Source of the DNA: Helopsaltes ochotensis
Taxonomy: Eukaryota > Chordata > Aves > Passeriformes > Locustellidae
Reading direction: 5' to 3'
Assembly (NCBI GenBank): GCA_013400155.1
Contig: VXBM01000284.1
Location: forward strand, 716,973-780,972
Length of the DNA stretch: 64,000 nt
Numbering within the stretch: position 1 is the first letter of the stretch; each line of letters begins with the position of its first letter. A program made the translations under genes and the position numbers. Of the stretch, positions 15,201 to 27,200 are shown in pieces. A model generated the notes under the pieces. The model ran no database searches. It was given only the letters and a program-made list of their open reading frames with translations, and was not told the DNA's origin.

Positions 15201-18200
15201 CACCTTGAAGCTTTCTCTTCCCCAGGCTGAACAATCCCAATTCTCTTAGCCTTTTCTCATAGAAGAGGTACTTTACTCCTCAAATCACACTGAAACTGGA
15301 ACAGAACAAGTACCAGCCCAAATAAATCTCCATCATACACTGGAGTAATGAACTGATAATTATAACAACCTAAAGGCATCTGTGTCTGCACTGACTAAAC
15401 TAAATAGCTCTTGCTCGTCAAATCAGAAAAGACAATCATAGCTGAGTTTTGCTCATTAATTCACTTTCTGTGAAGTCAGTACCAACCTGGAACCTTTTCT
15501 CATATATGCATTTCTCACATCTATTTTTCTCTGCTTGAGGCAATGGAAGAACAAAAAAATATAACATAGTGATGTTATTAAGCCATAAACAGCTCAAGAG
15601 GAAGGAGGTAGAGTTTTTAGAAGAGAATCATCTCAAAATCACCATTTTTTGGGAGCTTTATTGTATAAAATTAATTTACCTAACTAGAAGGAGATTACCC
15701 TTTTTTTTAAAGTGTAATACCTAAAGCTAATTTCCTTCATCACTGAGAATAAGGACACTAGGGAATGCAAAATCTTCCATAGTGAAGGAGAGCTATACAG
15801 TTTACATAGTGCATTTGAAAATAATTCTCAAAATTATTAAATCATTTTACTTCCTATATATATTGATCTTGGCTGTCACTGACAAGTGATTCTGTAACAT
15901 CTAGGTCATGCAATATAGCCTTTATAGTTAAAGCAAAGAGAGTTAGTATTTTCACTTGTGGTTATGAAACAGTTCATACCTTCCACACAGTTCATGCACA
16001 GCCAAAGATATGCAATACATACCAAGGAGAGGTTATATGCAAATATACAGTGGGATGAACTCTCAAAAGTACATTCTGCTTTGGCCTTTCTAGCTCTGTA
16101 CAGAAGTTGATAACCTTAAATGCACTGAAATAACTTGAAGTTATTGTGAGGGGTCAAAAATGCTTCAAATGGTTTTATAAAGTATTGAATTTACACAATT
16201 GAGAAAAGTTTGAATTGCTTGTATTTTTAAAATGTAAAATATCCTAAAATACATTGCTTTAATTATTTAAAATTGCTTCAGCTGCTCAAACTAAGTTACT
16301 TTAATTTGGAAACCCTGTTGAAATATTCATGGATTTAAAATCTTTTAAAAATTGATAAAAAATTCCTTCTCTTAATTCCAATTTTTCATTAATTAAAAAT
16401 ATTTTTCATTCCAATTGTTCTAAATGCAATTTTCAGCTAAGAATGCCCATATGCCTTTAATTTCAAACAGTAAAGAGCCATAACAACAAAGTAAATTTTA
16501 TTTTTATTTTGGATCTTTGTTAAAAAAAGATAGGAATAAAGGCAGATCACAAGTGCTGGACTAATAGTCTCTTCTTTGCCACAAGAAACACAGTACACAG
16601 AACATCAATATGAGCTTGCCTCCTCATCTACTGGGTTTTTTCCTAAGTTTGGTCTCCAAAATCCAATCTCTGAAAGTTAGTTTCACAGAGTGAAGAAATT
16701 TCTTGTTTTTCTTCAGTAGAATTAGCCTGCAGGGACTTCTGTAATCACCTTGTTGGATTAGTCAGAGGTTCAAAATCCTACCTCCATGCAAAAAACCATA
16801 CTACTTTTGAATGAACACAGAACACCTTTGAGGGGCTCCTCCACTACCAGCTTAAAGAACATTTATGTGGCCTCTTACTCTTCTTTTGGATAAGATAAAG
16901 GGACTTCCCTCCACACCCACTGCACACAGGTTTTCTAGGTTTTATTCTTGTAATAAGAATAGCAGTGCATTTTTGATTGTGCTACCTCCTGAAAACCTTT
17001 CAGCCTCTCAAGATCTTGTTGGTATTTCTCATACTAGATCTAGACAATCACACAAATGTCTTTCATGTTGCCTAAACCAAGGAAAGGCAGGTGAAATATT
17101 CTATAAGCAACAGGATGCTGTTTCATGTTCGCTAGCCCTTTTTCTTTTGGGAGACTTTAACTTGCCAGATGTCTGCTGTCAACTCAGCACAGCGAAGAGG
17201 CAGTCAAAGAGGTTCCTGGAGCGTGAGGAAGATAAATTCCTGACACATCTGCTGAGTGAGCCTACCAGAGACTGTGCCCTGCTAGACCTGCTGTTTATGA
17301 AGAGAGAAGGGCTGGTGGGAGATGTGGTGGTGGGAGGCTGCCTTAGGCATGGCAACCCCAAAATTATAGAGCTTACAGTTCTTGTAAATTCTGGTGAAGT
17401 GAGGAAAGGGGTCAACAAAACCTCAAAGGAATCCAGGAGAGATAGACATACTTCAAGAAAGAAATCTTAAAAGCACAGAGGCAGGCCATCCCCATGTGCC
17501 AGAAGATGAGCTGATGCGGGAAGAAGACCAGCTGGCTGAACAGGGAGCTCTCACTAGAAATCAGACAAAAAACCAAAAAAATAAAAGAGCTGATGACCTT
17601 TCCAATAAGGGGCAGGCAACTCAGGGAGAGTACAAGGATGTTAGGTCAAGTAGAGAGAAAATTAGAAAAGTTGAAAACTCAGTTAGAACTCAATCTGGCA
17701 ACTGCTGTGAGAGATAATAAAAAGTGTTTTTATAAATAAATTAACAACAAAAGGAGAGCTAAGGAAATTCTCTATCCTTGGATATGGGGAAGGGGGGAAC
17801 ATTGTAACCCAAGGACCAGGAAAAGGCTGAGCTGCTTTCTTTGCCTCAGCCTTTAACAGCAAGACTGGTTATCCTCAGGGCAACATGCCCCCTGAGCTGG
17901 TAGACAGGGTCTGGGAGCAGAGCAGAACCCCTGCAATCCGAGAGGAAGCAGCGAGTGACCCACTGTGCCACTCATGAGTCTATGTGAGTACAAAGGACCT
18001 GGTTAACAGCAGCTGAACATGATCCAGTGTGTGCCCAGGTGGCCAGGAAGGCCAGTGGCATCCTGGCCTGTATTAGTTATACTGTGGCCAGCAGGATCAG
18101 AGCAAGGATTGTGCCTCCGTTCTTGGCACTGGTGAGGCCACTCCTCAAAATCTGTATCCAGTTCTGGGCCCCTCACTACACAGAAGACACTGAGGGGCTG

Positions 18201-21200
18201 GAGGATGTTCAGAGAAGGGCAATGGAGCTGGGGAAGGATCTAAAGAGAAAGTCACATGAGGAATGACTGAGGGAGCTGGGGTGTTCAGCCAGGAGAGGAG
18301 GAGGCTCAGAGGGGACCTTATCATTTTCCGGCTGCCTGAAAGGAGGCTGTAGCCAGGTGGGGTCAGCCTCCTCTTCCAGGCAGCTAGCAACAGGACAAGA
18401 GGAAATGGCCTCAAGCTGCACCAGAGGAGGTTCAGGTGGGACATCAGGATGAATTTCTTCCCTGAAGGGGTCAAGCATTGAAACAGACTGTCCAGGAAGG
18501 TGGTGGTGTCACCATCCCTGGAAGTGCTTAAGAAATTACTGCATGTGGCACTTAGTGCTATGGTTTAGTTGACATGATGGTGATCAAAGGTTCAATGATC
18601 TTGGAGGTATTTTCCAATCTTAGTGATTCTATGATTCCTTTATCATATTAGGAGCTCAGATTGTGTTAGCTCTGAAATAGATTAACATGTTTCTTTCAAA
18701 GTTGCATTTTTTAGGATTCAGCCCATCCTTCAAATGTTTCTCTTCTTAATGGGAACTCTTTTTTTTTTCCCTAGGCAAGACTGTTGTCCATTTATTCACA
18801 TTAAAATAAAAAAATATATATTTTTTGAGTGCAACTTGTATGTCATACAAAAGGTAACTCTGAATAAATAACTATCCTGCATTGTTACTTAATGTTACTG
18901 GGATATGATGTGAGCTATAAATTATATTTTGGCTATTAGCAAGGGTGAAAACTTTACCTTGCAGTTATAAATACCAAGTATTGATTAAAAGAAATTAAAC
19001 CAATTAATTTTTAAATGGATACTTTATTAGCATTCAGTTAATTAATAACACTGTCTACACTAACCACCCACACTAGGAAGTTTGATAATGTTCCACATAG
19101 AACTCAGTACAAAACCACTAGAGTTAAACTGAAAAAAAAATTAATTTACAGTTCTTAAAAATAGCAGTAAGTTCTACAGACAAAGACAGATTTATGGTCT
19201 CCTAGAATAGTAAAACTTAAATAGTTGTGTGATATAGCTATCATATATGAAAATTCATGCAATCATTTCTGGTCAAAACCTCATATAATATAGGCTGCTT
19301 CTCTGTATAATCTTGAAAATAATCTACAGAGTTCTTCTGTAAACATTAAGTTATTGGATGATAAAAATCTGACAGTTCTAGGCACTGAAGATTACTCACC
19401 CTTGAAGGTCTCACTGCAGTATAAATTACTGAAAAATGAATCCCTCGTTCCTGCAGATCCATGGTCACTCTTCCAATTATTTTGTCTGTAAATAGAATCA
19501 TGTATAATTCAACAAACTGTAAACTGCGAAAGCCAAAAGCCTACAGTAGTTGGAGTAAGGAGCTAGATGCTTAAGCTTATTCAGTTTGTTTAAGCAACTT
19601 AAGTGCACATTCTAAATACAAATGGGATAAGACACACTCAGTGTCTTGAAAAATACACAATTTCAATGAAATAATATTAAAAAAATAGAACAGTTCAGAA
19701 AAAGGGGAGATTTTGAAAGTAAAAAGTAAAACTATGGAAATACACCCAAAAGTTTGAACTTTGGGCAATTAAAAGCAGTAGCAGAAAAAATCACTTAAGA
19801 GATGAGAGCAGGATGCATAAACTGTTAGTCAAGTGACCAGTTAATAAATACATAATAAAAGTTAAGCAATGTTGTTCTGTGAATTACAAAATACGCGTAA
19901 CTACCACTGAGAGGCAACATTCAAAACATGGTGTTTAATGTGGGGCATGATATGTATAATACTGGTAGCAATATTTCTTTTCCCTTCTGTGGATTTAAAA
20001 CCTGCTTCTGCACGCACAACAGGACACAGAAAATTTTCCTGTTCATTGCATTGGAGGACAAAGGAGAAATATGTTGGAATATTTCTGAAAAAGGAAGGAG
20101 AAGACAAAAAAGGAAGAGAGGGCCTTTCAAAGAGGTACAAATATAAAAGAGGCCTCTACAAAAGATCCTCCTCTAGCTGGTTCTGAAACCACAGGCAGTT
20201 GCAATAAACGGTAAGTGTTTTCAATATTTATGCAGAAACATGAACATCTGCTTATAAGGAGCACAGTAGTTGTCAATCATGAACCATTATTAGTGTTGTT
20301 ATTGGGACTGCTTGAGAAGCAAGCAAGCAGACTCACATTTACTCTTTCAGTGCCTTCACACTTCTTATTTATGTACCAGCCTGGTGGTTGGATATTTTTT
20401 AACCTGGACCCACAAATTCCTCAGATTTTGAGATTATACTTTACATAAATTGTATTTTATTTGCATTTGCTGAAGTTAAGAGTTTATATTTTGTCCTCTT
20501 TAACTACTTCTATTTACTGTAACTATGGTGTCCTGGCTGAGTAAAACATTTGGATTTTGTAAGAATTCAAGCATTGTTTTTTTCTGTAAGGTTTCAACTG
20601 AACTGATTTCCTCATATCTGTCAAGAATCATAGCTATGTAAATTTTCCTTCTAAAAATTATTGCTAAGAGAATCTCCTATAAGAAATGTACATACTCAGA
20701 AAAACAACTGCCTAAGAATTACTGCCATAATTACATTGGTTTGGTTGTGGAGGTCCAAGGTATTATATAATGTAGATTTTGTATTCTGGATTCATAGATT
20801 TTTGGAATTCTCTTCAGCCCTAGCAAAAACTTTCAGAACAAAAAAATAATATGTATAAAAATGCAGAGACTGACTTTGGGTTTTCTTTCATTAAAGCAAC
20901 CAATAGCTTTCTGAAATAACATGTTATTTGTCTTTCCCTTCAGAAAGGAGCTACATGTAACTATAGTTACCAGTTACATCTATAACTCTTCCCTTCAAAG
21001 AAGAGGGAAGATTCTAGAGGTAACTCCTTCATCCAGAGAAGCTACTGTGAACATCCTTATGACAATAGTTGTTATAGATCTCGTTTGCCTGTGATCAGAA
21101 CTCTACCTTTCTTAAGGAGTATTTTCAAATTCTCCAAAGAAAAGAGCTCAGACTGTCCACCATGTTTTAGAGCACCTAAATTAGTCGTCTACCTGGGAAC

Positions 21201-24200
21201 AATAGTGCAGATTCTGTACTTGGCTAAGCAAAGGAGCACATCTTCCCTAATCCACACACCTTCTTCCCAGTTAACATCAAAAAGTTGGCGTAGCCTTTTC
21301 TTCCATCCTCCCACAGATCACTTCTTAACTTTGCTTTCCCAAAACAAAGTGGTCAGAGACAGCAGTTGCATGAGTCTATAGTGTGCCCTGGCAGCCAGGA
21401 GGGTCACCCGTGTCCTGGGGGGCATCAGGCTCAGCATCACAGCCAGGCAAGGGAGGGGATTGTCCTGCTCTGCCCTGAACTGGGGTGGTCTCACCGCGAG
21501 TGCCCGAGGCAATCCTGGGCACCACAATGTAAGAAGGATATATGGGGGAGAGTCCAAAGGAAGACAATGAGGATGGTCTGAAGGAGAAAAGGAGTCTTAT
21601 GAGGAGCAGCTGAGGTCATTTGGTCTGTTCAACCTGGAGGAGACTGAGGAGAGACCTCATTGCAGCTACAATCCCTCATGAGGGGAAGAGAAAGGGCAGA
21701 CACTGCTGATTTCACCACTCGTGACCAGTGATAGGACTCCAGGAAATGGCATGAGACTGAATCAGTCGAGGTTTAGGCTGGATATCAGGAAAAGGTTTTC
21801 TAACCAGAACAGTGCAACAGGCCGCCCAGAGAAGTGGCAGAGGACCAAACCTGACAGAGCTCAAGAAGCATTTGGAGAACACGGTCAGGCACACAATGTG
21901 ACTCTTGGGGTGTCATGTGCAGGGCCAGGATAGACTCAGTGATCACCATGGGTCCCTTCCAACTCAGAATATTCTATGATACTATGATTCTAGGGCTTGG
22001 GAAGCTTATTTTTGAATCCATGCAGCTGATGAAAGAAATGTCCCATAACAAAAAAGCCACCGTTTAGCCAAGACCAACATTAAGCCAAGGCTCAACTATC
22101 CAGTATGCTCTGAGGACAAGAAAAGAGAACAAAAAAACTCCTCCACAATTCAGAGATGAAAATGCAACTGCTTGTTTTAGTAAAAAACCCATTCATTTCG
22201 TGCAAAAACAAACAGAAAAGGATACGCAACTGATTTCAGTACTAAAGTATTTTCCCCTGATTTTCAAATCTGCTTCTGATTTTACAACCTCAGTTCTGAG
22301 TAGGAACAGTCACAGCCACTAAGAACACAGTTTAATTATCAGCCCACTACACTGTAACCCCCTAAAACTACCATTTCATTGATTTGCACACTTTATAATT
22401 TGCTTTCTCATTTAGAGCAGTAAGTGAAAGCTCTGCAATGAGATGCTTCTCAGTACCATTTTCATGTATAGCACCACTTCTTCAACCAGATGATAGGCAA
22501 GAAAAAATTGTTATAGTATTATATTGAGAGGTTCTGTTCACAGCTTTTACTAGTGTTTAATACACTGCAAAACCAATAAGAGACTGATATCAAGGGCAAA
22601 GAAGGCCATCAGGATTGTTTTATAAAGATTAGAAAAACATTTCCTACTCATGCAGACACCCTTTGCTGAGACTAAGGCCTTAGAATTGCCAGATGAGCCT
22701 GGTACCTCCAGCTGCCAGTGTGCACAGTGAGATCAAAGGAGGCAGCTCAGGCTGCACAGACATGCAGGGATTGGGCTCAGAGAATGAGCAAAGGGCCATG
22801 CCTCAAGCAGATGCAAATTTATCAAGCTTACATTTCATGCCACAGAGCTGTATCCAGGTGGATTTTTAATCAGATACTTAGTGTCTGATTAAAACTAAGA
22901 CAACCATCGTTTATAAATACTGTAGAAGAGGAGTGGGATAAAAGCCTTTAAATAGTAGTAGCATAGCAAAGCCTGGGAACTAGAGAATACAACCTGCTCA
23001 AGTGAAAACACAAATGATGAAATGTTAGGTATGTCTAGGTAATATTACTTACCATTTTCAGCAATTGCTTCCAGGGTGGAAATCTCTTTTAAATCACTGG
23101 AGAAAAAGAGGGAGAAAAATAATTTAAAATCTTTCCTAGGCAAGAATGATGTGAATCAGAAACGTACGAACATACTGACTGATAAAAGGATTACTGTCAG
23201 TCCCTCTGTTATTCTTTCATCTCCTCCTAGTGATCCTTTTCTTCTGCAAAGCCATTAAAAATGTAAGGACCGCATCTTCAGCTGATTCTTAAAACCCTCA
23301 AATTTTCTACACAGCAAAGAAGCCATACTACTGACAGTATTTTGAGCGGTCTCTGGGAAGCTATTTTTCATTTGGTGTTGGCCCCTTGTTTAACATTCAT
23401 ACAGGAGCTCTTTAAATAGTAATCATGCCTCTTTTTGTGTAGTGACATGACAGCTAGAATTGTATTTGTTTAGGACACACTGATATCTGCACCTTATACT
23501 AATATACCAAGTAACAAGCTGAGAAGAAGAGTAAGCAGAAGAAGCTCAGCAACCATGCCTTATATTTTCTCAATATACATGCACCTAAAGGAACAGTCTC
23601 TCCCTGTCTCTGTTAGATCACAGCCCTGATAGAGCTGGAAACACAAAGAATTACAGCCCTCCTCTTCCTTCTGTAGTGATGGGAAATCAGGCTCTTTATT
23701 AGCTCCAGGTTTGTCTGTATGTTTATTTGCTCGCTTATTTATCCTGCCAGTATTTTTGACCCCTGAAATGCCTTCTAGCAATTAATTCTGCAGGTTAATC
23801 ACGTGTCGAGTAAAATAATTGAGCCTCTCTGCTGAAAAGTGTGTTGCCATTTAGTTTTATTAGCTGCCCCTTTGTTCTCATATAATGAGGCAGACAAAAT
23901 AGGAATGCCTGACTGCCTTTCTCAACATAATTCATCTATTACACCTGGTAAGCTTTTTTTTCAGAGGACTTTGAAAAACACTGAATTCATCCTTGTAAGA
24001 GAAACAATTTTGATAGCCCTACAAAATTCCACTTTTTGAATGTCCTGAATACAACCAACATTTCCAAAAGCTCAAAAAAATCATGCACACAGTGTGTCAG
24101 TTCTGTTCACAATAAGCTCCTACCTGGAAAGTGGTTGTAGCTGAACCACCAGTAAGTTTGGGTTAGATGCATTCACTTCCAGCTGAGAGATATTGAGATT

Positions 24201-27200
24201 AGTTATATTTGTTAACTTCCAATCTTCTGATTCTTGAAGAACACTTAAGAGATACCTGGTAGCCTTGCAGTCAACAGCTGGCAGAACTAAAGACGAAGGA
24301 GAAGACTGAAGAATTTCCTGTAATAAATTTATAAGAAGTTTATTTACTTGCTTAATATTTAGTTACTTAATAATTACACACAACCTTTTTTAAAAATGTA
24401 TTCTTAATTTAATATTCAAGGTGAGGAACCTCCACAGTAAACAGCACACGAATTCTCACCAGCCTGATGGTGGCTTGCAGGCTGCTCCTGAACTTTTCTT
24501 GCAGCAAGCTTAAAGCACTCAGTAACAGCAAATTTTTACTCTCTTTTCAACATGTGTGGTGGAAGAGGAGGGACAGATGATATAGAAGTTCTCCAGCTAA
24601 GAGTGTAGTGGTTATGAATGCTGCCAGAAGCCAAGTTCAGATGACTCTCTAACGAAATGCCCTTGGAGGTGAGAAAGATCAATCAATGTCAGACACCTCC
24701 AGTTCCAGCAGCTCCATTCAGTTAAGTCATACTTTGCATAATAAACACCCTGCATTTGTGTATATCCTGGTGGTACAGCACATGGTACAGAAAAATGTCT
24801 AATTTGTAACTATCAATTAAAGAAAGCAGCAGTTTTCAGCACCTACAGAGCCTTCAGACGTACACAAACAAAATTCATGTCATATACTTTCCACCTTTCT
24901 ACTCAAAGTATAAATTACAAAGCTCAGTCTGAATTGGTTCAGATAAGGCATCAGGGTATCTTTCACTTTATTTAAAATTCTGATGGCTGGCTGACTTCCC
25001 AAAAAAGATACTTGAGTGAAATGAATTGAAAAACATTCTCATTCTATAAATTTGGAACCTGCATAGTCAAAAAACATCTTTCCAAGCATTTTTCTTGATA
25101 ATAAAATTAACCTAAAATATCTGGGGAAACAAAGTGCAAGATGAAGATTTGAAAATGATAAAAATTCATGTAGCCCATATTTAATGTTGTGGTGGGTTGA
25201 CCCTGGCCTGATGCCAGGTACCAACCAAAGTTGCTCTATCGTTGCCCTGTTCAACTACACAAAGGAGAGAAAATAAAAGGCTCATGGGCCAGGGAGAGTT
25301 CGCTAACCAATTACACAAGAAAAACAGACTTAACCTGGGAAAATTAATTAAACTTATTAACAATCAAACCAGAGCATGATAAGAAATAAAGCCAAATCTT
25401 AAAAACACCTTCTACCCACCCACCCCTGTCTTCTTGCAGGCAGAACATTACCCATGATTCTAGACCTTCTGCCCCGCAGTGGTGAAGGGGAGAGAGAATG
25501 GGGTCTATGGTCAGTTCATCACACATTGTCTCTACTGCCTCTTCCTTCCTGGGGGAAGGACTCCTCATACTCTTCCCCCACTCCCGCATGGGGTCCCTCC
25601 ATGTGATTCAGTCCTCCGTGGACTTCTCCAAGGAGAGTCCTTCCCACAGGCTGCAGTTCTTCATGAACTTCATGACCCCAGTGTGGGTCCCGCCCATGGA
25701 GTGCAGTCCTTCAGGAACAGACTGCTCCAGCATGGGCTCCTCTCTCCACAGGTCTCTCCTGTCAGGAGCCTTCCCAGAGGGTCACAGCTTCCTTCAGGCA
25801 TCCACCTCTCCTGGCACTGGGTGCTCCATGGGTTGCAGGTGGATCTCTGCTCCCCCCTGTACCTCCATGGTCCAGAGGCACAGCTGTCACACCATGGGCT
25901 GCACCACAGGCTGCAGGTCAATCTCTGCTCCGTGCCTGGAGCACCTCCTCCCACTCCTGTGCTGACCTTGGTGCTGGTTTCTCGTACATTCTCACTCTTC
26001 TTGAAACACAATTGCTTCTGTGCAGTAACTTCTTCACCTTTTAAAAGATGTTACTGCCGTCTCTGTGGGCTCAGCCCTGGCCAGTGGTGGGTCCCTCTTA
26101 GAGCATTGACACTTTTGGGCATGGGGAAGCTCCTGGCAGCTTCTAAAAATAGCCACCCCTGTAGCCCACCCACTAGCAAAATCTTGCCACAGAAACCCAG
26201 TGTAAATATGAATACTAGAAGATTTTTTTCATTGAGTCCTAGTTTACAGCCTATTAACTTTGCTTTTGTATTTTCTACATTTAAGTCTAGATTAATTCTG
26301 TCACTTGATCCAACATTCAGATCTTCAGGCTGTTACAGACTCTCTCTCTCCCTCTGTGTTGTGGTGTTCCTAACACTTTTCTCCTACTATTCATTTTTTC
26401 CTTTTTGTCTGTTCTTTGACTGCTTACCACTTTTCTGACCTCCTCTTGCTCTTTCTAATTGCTCACATCTTCCTTCCTAGGCAAAGGCTATAGGTATTTT
26501 CACCTTTCTATAGATGCTTATAAGGGAGGATTATTCAGCATTGTCTGATTTACCAGACTGGTAGAAAAATAACTGCAGAAATTAAAATAGAGCAGAAAGC
26601 AGTGATCTTTTGTACAGGTCTTTGCGTAGTGTTGTTAGCACCTCTTGGAACAAAATGATGAAACATTACATTTTGATTTGTTTACAGATTTGAATTTAGA
26701 CCTCAAATTCTCAGCAATTCCATGATTTTATTTTCAATATTTTAATCCCTTGTCCCATAGCAGCAGCCAGAATTGCAACACCCATTTCATCCAAGGATAT
26801 ATATTAAGCAGATTACTCATTTAATGTAGAATAAGATACAAAATGTATCATTACTGAGTATTATCTTAATTGTGCCTCTGCTCCTAACCAATGCTGCACT
26901 GCCATCTGTCTCAGCTTCCAGCCACGTATTCAGCTGCTTTTCGTCTGAAGGGTAGACACAGCTGGATATCAACTCAACAGCCTCAGGTAGGCAATCTGAT
27001 CCCACGCCTCTTTGTCCTTCTTGCCATTTGGCAGTTGTGTACTTTTCTTTACAATACCCATATGTTGCTTTATACATTTTAAGGCTTTCAGCTACCATGC
27101 TCGTTCAAAACATGAAAACTCCAAAAGGGGTGGAGAATGAAGAGGTTATTGAGAAACACCTAATTTTGCATTCTGCTAAAGAAAACCACATAGTATCTAG

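Larger units (their letters stand above)
257..19399 (-). other. 19.1 kb intron 6 of the ATP6AP1-like gene
   Basis: No exon that would fit between residues 211 and 212 is needed or seen; the flanking exons join in phase 0. The interval holds CR1 pieces (listed separately), homopolymer runs (A at about 3635-3653, T at about 4015-4032), a perfect hairpin at 12231-12271 and otherwise AT-rich unique-looking sequence. Open frames here, including a 208-codon one at 3905-4531, show no family resemblance. Confidence 0.75.

Noticed and set aside
16865..17470. 201-codon plus-strand frame as a host gene
   Set aside because: The C-terminal half is CR1 endonuclease sequence and the copy has a CR1 3' tail; it is a dead retrotransposon.
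25479..26438. 319-codon open frame on the plus strand, with overlapping frames on both strands
   Set aside because: It lies in the LTR-like element and is open because of internal repeated units; the product is low complexity, has no domain, and runs past the element into unrelated DNA.
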